Source: Dactylorhiza incarnata
Taxonomy: Eukaryota > Streptophyta > Magnoliopsida > Asparagales > Orchidaceae
NCBI GenBank assembly: GCA_033032865.1
Contig: JAWHQI010000064.1
Span: 496,001-560,000 of the forward strand
Length of the DNA stretch: 64,000 bases
Direction of reading: 5' to 3'
Shown: positions 44,826 through 56,179 of the stretch, one piece after another
Layout: each line of letters begins with the position of its first letter
How positions within the stretch are numbered: the stretch's first letter is position 1
Made by a program: the position numbers and the translations under genes
Notes under the pieces: generated by a model
Seen by the model: only the letters and a program-made list of their open reading frames with translations
What the model was told of the DNA's origin: nothing
The model's database searches: none

Positions 44826-46710
44826 AAGCAAGCTCTTAAATATTGGTATATATGAGTTGTAAGCTTGCTCAAGAGAGGGCCTTTGTTGTGGGGGGCTGCC
44901 TTTTTCTTTCAATACCTAGTAATGTGAGGGCTGTTTTCTTATACTGGTTAATTAGTAATGTGGGGGGGGGGGGGGGCTCCCTTGTGCAGATTGCTGGGGT
45001 TTATACACTTTAAATTAAGAGCCGCTTCTATACTACTCTGTTAAGGGGGCTGCCATATAAAAGATTTTGATTTGGGGCTGCCCTTTGTTTTCCTTCTTAT
45101 GGGGCTGATGCTGCTACTATCAATTAATGTTGGGGCTTTCCTTGTGGATTGAGGGCTGTTGATATGCTTTTTGTAGATGGGCTTTGCTGTTACTACCTCC
45201 TTCCCATATTCTCTAACATTTCTTCTCTCTCTACCCCTTCACAAATTCTGATGTTGATTAAAGGTGGAAATACTCCCTCTTCTTTTGATATGGTACCAAT
45301 ACCAATGGAAATTTTATATAGATGACTTGGGTTTGATCACCAAGTATCCAAATGATTTACGGGAGCCTATGGGCTATATAAGGACGGCTCGATTTAATTG
45401 CCAGCCGGGTTAAAATAGTGGTACCTTCTCGGATGGAGATATGCTAAGCTTATATAGAGTTCGTCTTCTCTCCTCCTACAAAACTGCGGGTGGATATATT
45501 GTTAAGCTTTAAAATAGTTCTTTTCTCCTCTTATGATGAAATGCTGCCTTCGAGAAAATGATTCCTACGGGAATAAAATGCTGCCTTCGAGAAAATAATT
45601 CCTACGGGAATGAAATGCTGCCTTCGAGAAAATAATTCCAAAGGGAATAAAATGTTGCCTTTGAGAAAGTAATTCCTACGGGAATGAAACGTTGCCTTTG
45701 AGAAAATGATTCCTACGGGAATAAAATGCTGCCTTCGAGAAAGTAATTCCTACGGGAATGAAATGCTGCCTTCGAGAAAATAATTCCTACGGGAATGAAA
45801 TGCTGCCTTCGAGAAAATAATTGCTAAGGGAATAAAATGTTGCCTTTGAGAAAGTAATTCCTACGGGAATGAAACGTTGCCTTCGAGAAAATAATTCCTA
45901 CGGGAATAAAGGTTGCCTTGAGAAATAATTCCTACAGGAATTAAAAGTGCCTTCGGAAAATGTGCCTTCGGAGAATATAGGATGGCCGATGAGTTCTTCC
46001 TCTAAGGCAACCAGCACGACGGACGGTCTGGGAAGGCAACCCGTGCGAAACTTATAGAACTACGTCGGTCTGAGACCGTATGCAGGATGATACGGAGTAC
46101 GTAGGCGGTGGTCGTGGGAAGACTGCCTCGGCCCAATAAGAGTCGAGATATCCCCTCCCTTATAAATGTTATATTACGTCTGTTGTTAGGGGTTGAATTC
46201 TATTCGTAGTACTAATAACTTGTCTTTAGAACAGGTAACAGGTGCAGATGAGGGGCAACACTCATGTGTGGAGGAAGCCACAGAGCCGGCTACTTCAGGT
46301 ATACGTTGTTAAACCGCATCTCCTTTTGTTGTGCCCTATCTCAGGGTATATATATATAATGGCAATGAAGCCTTGATGGATAGGATTTAATGCGGCGGCG
46401 AAAGAGATATGTAGATTATTTACAGGTCTTAAAATTGTGGTTTCTGTGATAAAACTACGTCTTCCGCTAAGTATTATAATATGCACTCTTTGATGATGTC
46501 TTCCGCTAGAATACTGCTTCCCTACTCTGTTGGTGTATAGTGACTTTCGCTTAACACCACCCCTAGGCGTGACATCGGAGTGTTCAAGAAAAAAAAAGGT
46601 TGGAGAAGCTAGTGCCTTCACCCTTCGAGGTCGCTCCGGCGTCGTGCTAAAGGGTGGTGTGCGATAAGATCCCCCGGTCGTACCTTCGATTTTGGAGGGG
46701 GGGTCTTACA
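40910..46710 (+). repeat. 3' LTR (5.8 kb) of the non-coding Tekay-like element
   Basis: This repeats all the blocks of the 5' LTR: the 158-bp array from 41084, (CT)n at about 42806-42857, a 27-G run at 42948-42974, the 37-bp array at 45536-45960, and the end TTACA at 46710. Differences are mainly single bases and homopolymer lengths. Confidence 0.92.
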
Positions 46711-47097
46711 CGCGCTGCTCGGGAAATTGAGTGTGAGGCCACAAACCAGGAGTTCATGGCAAGGTTGGCCAAGGGTGAAAAAGAGGAGAAGGAAGAAAAG
46801 AAAGAGCAAGGAGGGAAGAGGAAGGAGGAAGCAAGAAGTCAGGGGGACCAGGAACCCCCCGTTGGGCAGGAGCAAGGCTGGAGGTTTCAACCACCAGTCG
46901 CCCGACCGAACTAGAGGCCGCTAGGAGGACCCCCTCAAGGCCAAGGAAGAGGCCATTTCCAAGGGAGAGGAAACTTTAGGGGGGGGGGGGGCAGGGACGG
47001 TTCAATCCAGCAGGGCGGCGGTCGGACCCAAGGCCATTGCAACCCCAACCCCTGCAGGCCATGACGATTGACCAAAAAAGAGGAAATAAGAAGAGGG
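46711..47097 (+). pseudogene. Gag of copy 2, piece 3: basic and glycine-rich part
   Basis: This resumes in frame with piece 2 (ERA then AREIECEATNQEFMARL). It continues with a highly charged KGEKEEKEEKKEQGGKRKEE stretch. An in-frame TAG lies at 46912-46914, followed by a GQGRG-type glycine-rich stretch broken by a G run at 46980. It ends at KKR, where the Tork-like copia element interrupts (target GAGGG at 47093-47097). Confidence 0.8.
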
Positions 47098-48233
47098 TGT
47101 TGGTGTTTCCATGGTGATCTGGAAGTGGTCAAATATCTAGTCTCACTGCCAACGCGATATGAGCCTATGGGGTCGCACACAAGAGTGTTTGGAGAAGTTG
47201 GAGGAAGAATCATGTCGGTTAAATGTTGGATAATATCGTCTTGATTGTCAAGATGATGTTTTGGTCTTCTCGGCGATATATGTATATCCTCTCGACGATA
47301 TATATATGTCTTCTCGACGATATATATATATATATCTTCTCGACGATATATATATATGTGTCTTCTCGACGATATATGTCATCTTCTCGACGATATATAT
47401 GTCTTCTCAGCGTCTAGCGTAGCGCGTTCGTCGAACGGCTAGCGTAGCGTGGTCGTGGAACGGTTCATCGAACGGCTAGCGTAGCGTATTCGTCGAACGG
47501 TTCGTCGAATAGCTAGCATAACACGTTCGTCAAATGGTTCGTCGAACGGCTAGCGTAGCGTGTTCGTCGAACGGTTTGTCGAACGACTAGCGTAGCGCAT
47601 TCGTCGAACGGTTTGTCGAACGGCTAGTGTAGCGCGTTCGTCGAACGACTAGTGTAGCGCGTTGGTCGAACGGCCAGCGTGTTCGTTGAACGCTAGCTAG
47701 TTCGTCGAACGCAGTATTCGACCAATTCATATTCGCCCGACGCTTCTATTTTTCGCCTGGGGAATAAAAGAATACGATTCTTTTAACCTAGTGACCCGAT
47801 CTATTTTGGCGATCTGTTTTTGAGAGAGAGAGAGCGACGAAAGAGTTCCGCAAGGCTTCTGACGGAAGTGTTCTGACCGGTCGATCCCGCCTCTGTTGCC
47901 GCCTCTCCTTGTCGTCGGACCTAACAGTCCGTGAGAGACGTAGAGAGCAGTTCTTCTCCGACCTAGATCTTATGCGACAAGAGGCTAGGGTTCTTCAGCA
48001 CACGTGTGGATCTTCCATAGAGGCGCAGATCTATTTCAGTGCTTGGAACTCAAGTTTTGTTCTCTGGATCTGCCATTGGAGCATCTCGGTTGAGTATAGA
48101 CTCAACCCCCTTCAGGAATAATTTCTGCAATGTGCTGTGGATGTTATTTAATTACTTGAATCTATGAAATCGCAAGTTCCTTATAACTGTGTAGGGTTGT
48201 TCTAGTTATTTTATTCCGCTGCGCATATTTGAT
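47098..48233 (+). repeat. 5' LTR (truncated) of the Tork-like element
   Basis: It matches the right LTR until CATATTTGAT at 48233, where the right LTR continues with ATGCTGTATT but this one joins pol. It contains a CTTCTCGACGATATATAT array (47262-47410) and a CGTTCGTCGAACGG array (47410-47690). Confidence 0.9.
47410..47690. repeat. 37-bp CpG-rich palindromic array in the Tork-like LTR (left copy)
   Basis: The unit GGCTAGCGTAGCGCGTTCGT plus CGAACGGTTCGTCGAAC is 37 bp. It holds near-palindromes CGTTCGTCGAACG and the TAGCGTAGCG pair. The right LTR has the same array at about 51640-51900. Unit number differs slightly between LTRs. Confidence 0.85.
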
Positions 48234-48237
48234 TGTA

Positions 48238-50390
48238 CTTTGTTAGACATGGTACGGTCGATGATGAGTCATGCAGATTTGCCCGTTTCCTTTTGGGGAT
48301 TTAGTTTAGAGACTGCTGCTTTCACATTAAATCGTGCTCTGACGAAAACGGTTCTAAAGACACCATATGAGATATGGGCTGGGAAGCGTCCTAGTATGTC
48401 TTTTATTAAGATTTGGGGCTGTGAGACATATGTGCGACGTCAAATGCCTGACAAGCTGGAACTCAAGTTAGATAAGTGTTATCATGTGGGATATCCTAGG
48501 GAAACCAAAGGGTATTATTTCTACCTGCCGTTCGAGGGCAAAATGTTTGTCGCAAGGACTGGCGTCTTTTTGGAGAAAGAGTTCTTATCCAGAAAGACTG
48601 CAAAGGTGGAACTTGAGGAAGTTCAAGAACCACAAACAATGGTAGAACCGATTTTAGAACCTGAGCAAGGACTATAAGTTGTTGTAGGTAGAGAACCTGC
48701 TCAAGAAACACAAGTCCTGCGTAGATATGATAGACCAAGATTTGAGCCTGAGAGATATGGATTTCTCGTGTCTCAAATAGGTAATGTGTTGCTTATGGAT
48801 CATGATGATGAACCTACAACCTATCAAGAGGCTATGTGTGGACCTGACTCCGAGAAGTGGCTTGAGGCCATGAAATCTGAAATGGACTCCATGTATGCAA
48901 ACCAAGTTTGGACCTTGGTGGAACCACCTGAAGCGGTACGGCCCATATGGTGCAAGTGGGTCTTCAAGAAGAAGACCGACATGGATGGGAATGTACATAC
49001 ATTTAATGGTCGGCTGGTGGCTAAAGGTTTCAGGAAAATTCATGATGTTGACTATGATGAAATCTTTTCCCATGTAGCCATGGTCAAGTCCATTAGAATT
49101 TTACTTGCTATTGCTGCGTATTATGACTACGAGATCTTGCAAATGGATGTCAAAACGGCTTTCCTTAATGAAAACCTCCTTAAGGAAGTGTATATGACAC
49201 AACCCGAGGGTTTTGAATCTCCAAATGAAGCCACTAAAATATGCAAGTTGAATCGATCCATTTATAGATTGAAACAAGCTTCTCGAAGTTGGAATCTTCG
49301 TTTTGATGAGAAAATCAAAGAGTTTGGTTTCATCAAGAACGAGGATGAACCTTGTGTTTACAAGAGGATTAGTGGGAGCATTGTTGTTTTCCTGATATTG
49401 TATGTGGATGACATACTATTGATTGGAAATGACATTCCTACCCTGCAAGCTGTTAAGAACAGGCTATGGGACTGCTTTTCTATGAAGGACTTGGGTGAAG
49501 CGACTTATATACTTGGTATTAAGATCTATAGAGATAGATCGAAGAAGTTGCTGGGTTTGACCCAGAGTACATATATTGAAAAAGTGTTGAAACGGTTTAA
49601 CATGCTTGAGTCCAAGAAAGGATTCTTACCCATGTCACATGGTGTGAGTCTCTCCAAGGACCAGTGTCCAAAATCTTTGGAAGATAAGGACCGCATGAAG
49701 TTGATTCCATATGCTTCGGCAATTGCATCAATCATGTACGCAATGTTATGTACTCGACCCGATGTCTTTTATACTTTGAGCATGACTAGCAGATATCAGT
49801 CTGACCCTGGTGAGAGTCACTGGATTGCAGTCAAGAATATCTTAAAGTACTTGAGAAGGACTAAAGATGTATTATTGGTGTATGGTGGAGAGGAAGAGCT
49901 CATTGTAAAGGGTTACAAGAATGCTAGCTTCCAGACTGATATGGACGACTCAAAGTGCCAATCAGATTTTGTATTTTGCCTTAATGGAGGAGTTGTAAGT
50001 TGGAAGAGTTCCAAGCAGGAGACAATTGTTGATTCTACAACTAAGGCTGAGTATATCGCTGCTGCAAATGCGGCGAAGGAGGCTGTATGGATTAGGAAAT
50101 TCATCGGCGAGCTAGACGTAGTTCCTAGCATTGTTGATCCCGTAGTTCTCTACTATGACAACAACGGTGCTATTGCACAAGCTAAGGAACCCAGATCTCA
50201 TCAGCTCTCCAAGCACATACTTTGGTGGTTCCATCTTATTCGAGAGATTGTCGATCGAGGAGATGTGAGCATATGCAGAGTATCGACTAAAGAAAATATT
50301 GTGGATCCACTGACGAAGCCTCTTGCACAAAGAAAGCATGATGGTCATACTAGATCAATGGGTATTAGATACCTGAATGATCATCTCTAG
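48238..50390 (+). pseudogene. Copia pol remnant: integrase C-terminus, RT, RNase H
   Basis: The frame runs from LLDMVRSMMSHADLPVSFWG (integrase C-terminal side) through KTPYEIWAGKRPS and a linker to an in-frame TAA at 48675-48677. The same frame then continues. RT motifs are WCKWVFKKKTD, LQMDVKTAFLNENL, SIYRLKQASRSWN, the catalytic YVDD at 49401-49412 (residues 212-215 counted from 48768) and ATYILGIKIYRD. RNase H shows GYKNASFQTD (the usual aspartate is replaced by N), STTKAEYIAA, LYYDNNGAIAQ and DPLTKPLAQ. The end is at TAG 50388-50390. Integrase core, protease and gag are missing, so it cannot transpose on its own. Confidence 0.9.
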
Positions 50391-51337
50391 TGGGAGTCTT
50401 GAGGATTGTATTTGTCGGTTGTAGATTATTCATGTGATGAATAGAGTACTTTATATTTATGGCAAGTTCTTTTATTATGTCAAATGTTTCTACTGATAGA
50501 TTAATTAGCATAATAAATGCCATTAGAATGTTTGCTTCACTAGGAATTCAAGTATGTGACTTGAATGTGAGGGCGTATGTTTATAAGAAGCTTCATTCTT
50601 AAATGGTCCTTGGTCGTAGTATCATCTTAGAAGTTCATGGCGATGATGATACATAAAGACTAGCATGTGCGTTGACTGATGACCGGTTCTCACAGGTCAT
50701 GATATTGTGATATCAAGTCATCACATGGGTATTTGTTAGTGAACAAGTTGTACTGGACAGACCCACCTTGAGACTACTTTGTGGATTGTTAAATGAACGT
50801 GTCACAAGTAGGTCTCAACTGACAATGGTGTTTGTGGTTCTTCGACCTGAAGTAACAGCATTCATCAAGTGAGGAAGAGCGTACTTTGATGCCATCTAAA
50901 GTCTTCCTTGAGAAAGGTTGATGATAAAGGTGGTTATTGGGTATGTTAAGATTCATTTGGGTGTTTGTGTGTGAGCAGATATGAGATTTGTCCTTCTATA
51001 TGACAGGAGTTACATCCATGGGCCCCTTGATGGAATGAGACTGAGCAATGCATGGCCATGCTTGGTTGAGTCAATATGTGATATTGAGCTCACCATTTTC
51101 AGACAGTCTATTCTAGATCAAGGAATCAGGATTGAACAATTACGAGGGTGGCACGGTCCATGCCTCTAGTTCTATCTAGATGTAAGGGACAAAGGGACAT
51201 GACAACACTGATACATTGGTCAAGACAGGCTTGTTGAGTTATGAACTCTTATTGCTTGGGTAGCAATGGTGCATTGCTAGATGCCGCTCATTGTTTGTGA
51301 GACTTTTATTTGATACGTTCAAGATCAAGTGGGAGAC
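50391..51337 (+). other. 3' untranslated part of the Tork-like element and polypurine tract
   Basis: No coding signal is seen between the polyprotein stop and the right LTR. AAGTGGGAGAC at about 51327-51337 is the polypurine tract. A 62-codon frame at 50981-51169 has no recognisable features. Confidence 0.75.
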
Positions 51338-52492
51338 TGTTGGTGTTTCCATGGTGATCTGGAAGTGGTCAAATATCTAGTCTCACTGCCAACGCGATAT
51401 GAGCCTACGGGGTCACACACAAGAGTATTTGGAGAAGTTGGAGGAAGAATCCTGTCGGTGAAATGTTGGATAATATCGTCTTGATTGTCAAGACGATGTT
51501 TTGGTCTTCTCGACGATATATGTATATCCTCTCGACGATATATATGTTTTCTCGACGATATATATATGTCTTCTCGACGATATATATATGTGTCTTCTCG
51601 ACGATATATGTCATCTTCTCGACGATATATATGTCTTCTCAGCGGCTAGCGTAGCGCGTTCGTTGAACGGCTAGCGTAGCGTGTTCATCGGACGGTTTGT
51701 CGGACGTTTCGTCGAACGGCTAGCGTAGCGCGTTTGTCGAACGGTTCGTCGAACGGATAGCGTAGCGCGTTTGTCGAATGGTTCATCGAACGGCTAGCAT
51801 AGCGCGTTCGTCGAACGGTTCGTCGAACGGCTAGCGTAGCGCATTCGTCGAACGGTTCGTCGAACGGCTAGCGTAGCGCGTTCGTCAAACGACCAGCATG
51901 TTCGTCGAACGCTAGCCAGTTCGTCGAACGCAGTATTCGACCAATTCATATTCGCCCGACGCTTCTCTTTTTCGCCTGGGGTATAAAAGAATACGATTCT
52001 TTTAACCTAGTGACCCGATCTATTTTGGTGATCTATTTTTGAGAGAGAGCGACGGAAGAGTTTCGCAAGGATTCTGATGGAAGTGTTCCGACCGGTCGAT
52101 CCCGCCTCCGCCGCCGCCTCTCCTTGTCGTCGGACCTAGCAGTCCGTGGGAGACGTAGAGAGCAGTTCTTCTCCGACCTAGATCTTGTGCGATAAGAGGC
52201 TAGGGTTCTTCAACACTCGTGTGGATCTTCCATAGAGGCGCAGATCTATTTCAGCGCTTGGAACTCAAGTTTTGTTCTCTGGATCTGCCATTGGAGCATC
52301 TCAATTGAGTATAGACTCAACCCCCTTCAGGTATAATTTCTGCAATGTGCTGTGGATGTTATTTAATTACTTGAATCTATGAAATCGCAAGTTCCTTATA
52401 ACTGTTTAGGGTTGTTCTAGTTATTTTATTTCACTGCGCATATTTGATATGCTGTATTATCATTTCTGAAATGGTATTATGAAAACCCAACA
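51338..52492 (+). repeat. 3' LTR of the Tork-like element
   Basis: It starts TGTTGGTGTTTCC and ends AAAACCCAACA. CTTCTCGACGATATATAT repeats lie at 51506-51640 and the 37-bp CpG-rich array at 51640-51900. A TATAAAAG box near 51982 is a likely core promoter (also at about 47766 in the left copy as AATAAAAG). Confidence 0.92.
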
Positions 52493-52726
52493 GAGGGGTC
52501 GCGCGGGGAAGGAAGCAAGGATGATGGCATTGTCGTACTGTGACTTCCATCAGCAGGAGGGTCACGCGACAGCCACATGCCCAGAGTTTTTAGAGGTAAG
52601 GGAAGGAAGAAGAACCCCGGCAGAGAGGAGAGAGCTTTACCTAGAAGGACCGGGAGGAAGCTAAGGAGATGGAGGAAGTGATGAAGGAGATGGCCAAGGT
52701 GCATGTGGCCGAGTAAGCGCAAGGAA
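52493..52726 (+). pseudogene. Gag of copy 2, piece 4: zinc-knuckle end
   Basis: This resumes as GRAGKEARMMALSYCDFHQQ and contains C-DFHQQE-GH-ATAT-C, a C-x2-H-x3-GH-x4-C pattern like the variant knuckle of Tat/Ogre/Retand gag proteins. A stop at 52662-52664 in this frame and a one-base shift lead to KEMEEVMKEMAKVHVAE, ending TAA near 52716. No protease or RT follows; the tandem arrays begin within 100 bases. This supports a gag-only element. Confidence 0.78.
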
Positions 52727-52794
52727 GCACATTATAATGGTATGTAATCTATTTATAATGTATCGAAAGTAGTTAAAGATAGCATCTTGGTTGA

Positions 52795-53232
52795 GTCCTC
52801 GACTGGAGACCACTCGCTCGGGCTTATTGATGTCGGTCGCTGGGAGGCTTTTCAGGTAGATTCGTTTTAGGCCGAGTCCTCGACTGGAGACCACTCGCCC
52901 GGGCTTGTTGATGCCGGTCGCTGGGAGGCTTGTCAGGTAGATTCGTTTTAGGTCGAGTCCTCTACTGGAGACCACTCGACCGGGCTTGTTGATGCCGGTC
53001 GCTGGGAGGCTCGTCGGGTCGATTCGTTTTAGGTCGAGTCCTCGACAGGAGACCACTTGCCCGAGCTTGTTGATGCCGGTCACTGGGAGGCTCATCGGGT
53101 AGATTCATTTTAGGTCGAGTTTTCGACTGGAGATCACTCGCCCGGGCTTGTTGATGCCGGTCGCTGGGAGGCTCGTCGGGTAGATTCATTTTAGGTCGAG
53201 TCCTCGACTGGAGACCACTCGCCCGGGCTTGT
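52795..53232. repeat. 81-bp tandem array (module A), first part, about 5 copies
   Basis: TTGATGCCGGTCGCTGGGAG starts at 52827, 52908 and so on, every 81 bases, with TCGAGTCCTCGACTGGAGAC in each unit. Since 81 is a multiple of three, long frames of 27-residue repeats appear on the minus strand. These are not genes. It is interrupted by a solo LTR. Confidence 0.93.
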
Positions 53233-54846
53233 TGTTGGGAAAAACCCTTGATTTAACTTAACAAATTAATTAAAAGTGATTTTATTCACTAGGACTTAAT
53301 TTACCCATTGCATAGTGAGGGTAATTTGGTTAGCAGATGTCTTAGGATGTCACACTCAACCTAGAGTGCCAAGACCAGTTAAAGGGCTGCGAATTTGGGC
53401 AAAGTTAATAATGGCGTCGAATGGAATTCGACGCAACATCGAGTTCATATCGACGCTACTTTGACTAGAAGTCCAAGTGGTTGAACTCTTCTGTCGAAGT
53501 AACAATAGTCGATGTTACGTCGAATATATATTGACACAGAGACTAGAGACTTGTCGAAGGAACTTGAGAAGTCGACGCAGCTTCTACTTCAAACTCAACG
53601 CAGAAGGGAATACATGTCAAAGCCATCTAAAGTTGACGCAACGTCAACCTCATCTCGACGGAGTTAATGGAAGTCAGAGTGGATGCTACTCAACTCAACG
53701 GGTGCGTCGAGAAGTAATCGACGCAATGTCGACTAGCTGAGTTTAGTCAGAGTACAGAAGAAATCGAAGCAGCTCTTAGATGAACTCGAAGCAGCGTCGA
53801 TTAGTGAGGAAGTTAATTCGACGCTACGTAGAATACAGTCTGTGAAAGTTCAATCTTTACAGCTGTCTTTCTGATGCTTATATCATGGCCCACATCTTTC
53901 AGACCGTTCTCCAACAGCTTAATAATTGCCTGAAGAAGAAGGAGACATTAAAGAAGGAGAAAAAGGCTTTCTTGGAAGTATACACCTTTTGGTTGGATGG
54001 GTCGAGAAGTAATTAAGGAAGGAAAGATAATGTCTATCAAATATACCTTTCCAGGTCTTACCTAACAAGGAAACAAATTCAAAATAGAGACATGGTATAT
54101 AAGGATAAAGAAGGAAGAGAAGAACACATCATTAATCACTATCACTCACAGGAACCCTAACACAGAGCTGTGAAACAGAATAGAAGGAACTGGTGTTCTT
54201 CATCTGATAGACCAGAAGATCCAACTGCTGCTTCTCATCACCATCATATAGCAGCAGGATCTGAGTTAGAGCAAGTCAAAAAGGATCTGACAAACAAAGT
54301 CTCTGCATATCATCACCATCAAAAGCAGAGGCTAATCAAGAGCAGATTCTGTGGGACTTCACATTGGTTGTTCTTCAATCAGCCATCATAAGAATTTTGA
54401 GAACAAAATTCATTCAACCTTCTCCTTTCTTCTTTCTCATTCTGTAAAAGAGTTTTATTAATCCCTCTTCAAAGGATTCAGTGGTTCAAGATCTCCTTAT
54501 CAAAAGATCTGGTGGTTCATGATCTCCTTATCAAAAGATCATTAGTTTTAAGAGTCTCCTGATCAAAAGACTCAGACACATGTGGTGCATTCCTACCAGG
54601 TGGTAGAAGAGAGGACTACCCACATTTTGGGGAACCTCTATAAAATTCTTTGTGTCTGTGCTGTGATTTTCTGTGCTGTCCCATTCTTTTATTTTGCACT
54701 TCAGTTTCTACTTTCTTTATTCTGCCTGGATTGTTAAGCATAATACTTTAGAATAAATTAATGAACACAGTTGTGATAGAAAAATATTTAAATCTCTATT
54801 CACCCCCCCCTCTAGAGGATTCTCAGAGGCACAGTGTGCACTTTCA
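53233..54846 (+). mobile_element. Solo LTR, SIRE/Maximus-like copia, in the 81-bp array
   Basis: It is 1614 bp, starting TGTTGGGAAAAACCC and ending GTGCACTTTCA, with target duplication CTTGT (53228-53232, 54847-54851). The 3' portion (CTCCTTATCAAAAGATC repeats, TATTCACCCCCCCC, TCTAGAGG) parallels the solo LTR at 30966-32630, while the 5' halves differ. TCGACGCA-type words are frequent at 53410-53830. There is no internal sequence. Confidence 0.85.
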
Positions 54847-55385
54847 CTTGTTGATGCCGGTCGCTGGGAGGCTCGTCGGGTAGATTCATTTTAGGTCGAG
54901 TCCTCGACTAGAGACCACTCGCCCAGGCTTGTTGATGTCGATCACTGGGAGGCTCGTCGGGTAGATTCATTTTAGGCCGAGTCCTCGATTGGAGACCACT
55001 CACCCGGACTTGTTGATGCCATTTCCTAGGAGGCTCGTCGGGTAGGTTCATTTTAGGTCGAATCCTCGACTGGAGACCACTCACCCAACTTGTTGATGCC
55101 GGACGCTGGGAGGCTCGTCGGGTAGATTCGTTTTCGGTCGAGTCCTCGACTGGAGACCACTCGCCCGGGCTTGTTGATGTCGGTCGCTGGGAGGCTCGTC
55201 GGGTAGATTCATTTTAGGTTGAGTCCTCGACTGGATACCACTCGCCCGGGCTTGTTGATAATGGCCGTTGGGAGGCTCGTCGGGTAGGTTCATTTTAGGT
55301 TGAATCCTCGACTAGAGACCACTCGCCCGGGCTTGTTGTTGTCGGTCGCTGGGAAGCTCGTCGGGTAGATTTGTTTGGGTTGGTA
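54847..55385. repeat. 81-bp tandem array (module A), second part, about 6.5 copies
   Basis: This is the continuation of the array after the solo LTR. Units are somewhat more diverged (for example CCATTTCCTAGG near 55020). It fades into unique sequence at about 55385-55490. Confidence 0.92.
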
Positions 55386-55489
55386 AGGCTCCGAGAAGAG
55401 AAGCTGGTCTGGGGATGTGTTGAGTTCCTCCGCCTCCAGGTTGGCTAAGCCCCTAGGAATTGTTGAAGTTCTCCACCCTCAGTTGTTTC

Positions 55490-56175
55490 GGGGCAGTGCT
55501 CAGTTCCCTCCATCTCAGGTCGAGTTCACCTCGACTAGAGATGTTGAGTTCCCTCCATCTCAGGTCGAGTTCGGCTCGACTAGAGATGTTGAGTTCCCTC
55601 CATCTCAGGTCGAGTTCGGCTTGACCAAGAGATGCTGAGTTCCCTCCACCTCAGGTCGAGTTCAGCTCGACTAGAGATGTTGAGTTCCCTCCATCTCAGG
55701 TCGAGTTTGGCTGGACTAGAGATGTTGAGTTCCCTCCATCTCAGGTGGAGTTCGGCCCGACTAGAGATGTTGAGTTCCCTCCATCTCAGGTCGAGTTCGG
55801 CTCGACTAGAGATGTTGAGTTCCCTCCATCTCAGGTCGAGTTCGGCTCGACTAGAGATGTTGATTTCCCTCCATCTCAGGTCGAGTTCGGATCGACTAGA
55901 GATGTTGAGTTCCCTCCATCTGAGGTCGAGTTCGGCTCGACTAGAGATGTTGAGTTCCCTCCATCTGAGGTCGAGTTCGGCTCGATTAGATATGTTGAGT
56001 TCCCTCCATCTGAGGTCGAGTTCGGCTCGACTAGAGATGTTGAGTTCCATCCATCTCAGGTTGAGTTCGGCTCGACTAGAGATGCTGAGTTCCCTCCATC
56101 TCAGGTTGAGTTCGGCTCGACTAGAGATGTTGAGTTTCCTCCATCTCAGGTTGAGTTCGGGTCTCCCTCGAGATT
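55490..56175. repeat. 45-bp tandem array (module B), about 15 copies
   Basis: The unit is GATGTTGAGTTCCCTCCATC, then TCAGGTCGAGTTC, then GGCTCGACTAGA. It is present in about 15 head-to-tail copies with scattered substitutions. Inside each unit, GTCGAG and CTCGAC flank TTCGG, a short hairpin. The open frames on both strands (15-residue periodicity) are by-products. Confidence 0.95.
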
Positions 56176-56179
56176 TTGA

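Larger units (their letters stand above)
32919..46710 (+). mobile_element. Non-coding Tekay-like LTR element (LARD-like), 13.8 kb
   Basis: The LTRs are 32919-38726 and 40910-46710, with target duplication CGCGC (32914-32918, 46711-46715). The start TGTAACATCCCAATTTT and end GGGGTCTTACA resemble Tekay/Del LTRs. The 2.2-kb internal region (38727-40909) has no gag or pol, so it must move using another element's proteins, as large retrotransposon derivatives do. The LTRs are almost identical (four differences in the first ~160 bases of the tandem array), suggesting a recent insertion. In the right LTR the first TG has become TA. Confidence 0.92.
47098..52492 (+). mobile_element. Ty1/copia element, Tork-like, with 5' internal deletion
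   Basis: The LTRs are 47098-48233 (3' end missing) and 51338-52492 (complete, 1155 bp). They have TGTTGG...CCAACA ends and target duplication GAGGG (47093-47097 and 52493-52497). The internal part starts in the integrase C-terminal region. The last bases of the left LTR, the primer site, gag, protease and the integrase core are deleted. RT and RNase H remain open apart from one stop. A polypurine tract, AAGTGGGAGAC, precedes the right LTR. The Tork (TAR-like) assignment is by eye. Confidence 0.92.

Noticed and set aside
46654..46924. Lysine/glutamate-rich frame read as an independent coiled-coil gene
   Set aside because: It is gag piece 3 of the gag-only element joined artificially to the end of the LTR upstream.
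52661..53189. Minus-strand frames with 27-residue repeats
   Set aside because: A by-product of the 81-bp array; no start context or domain.
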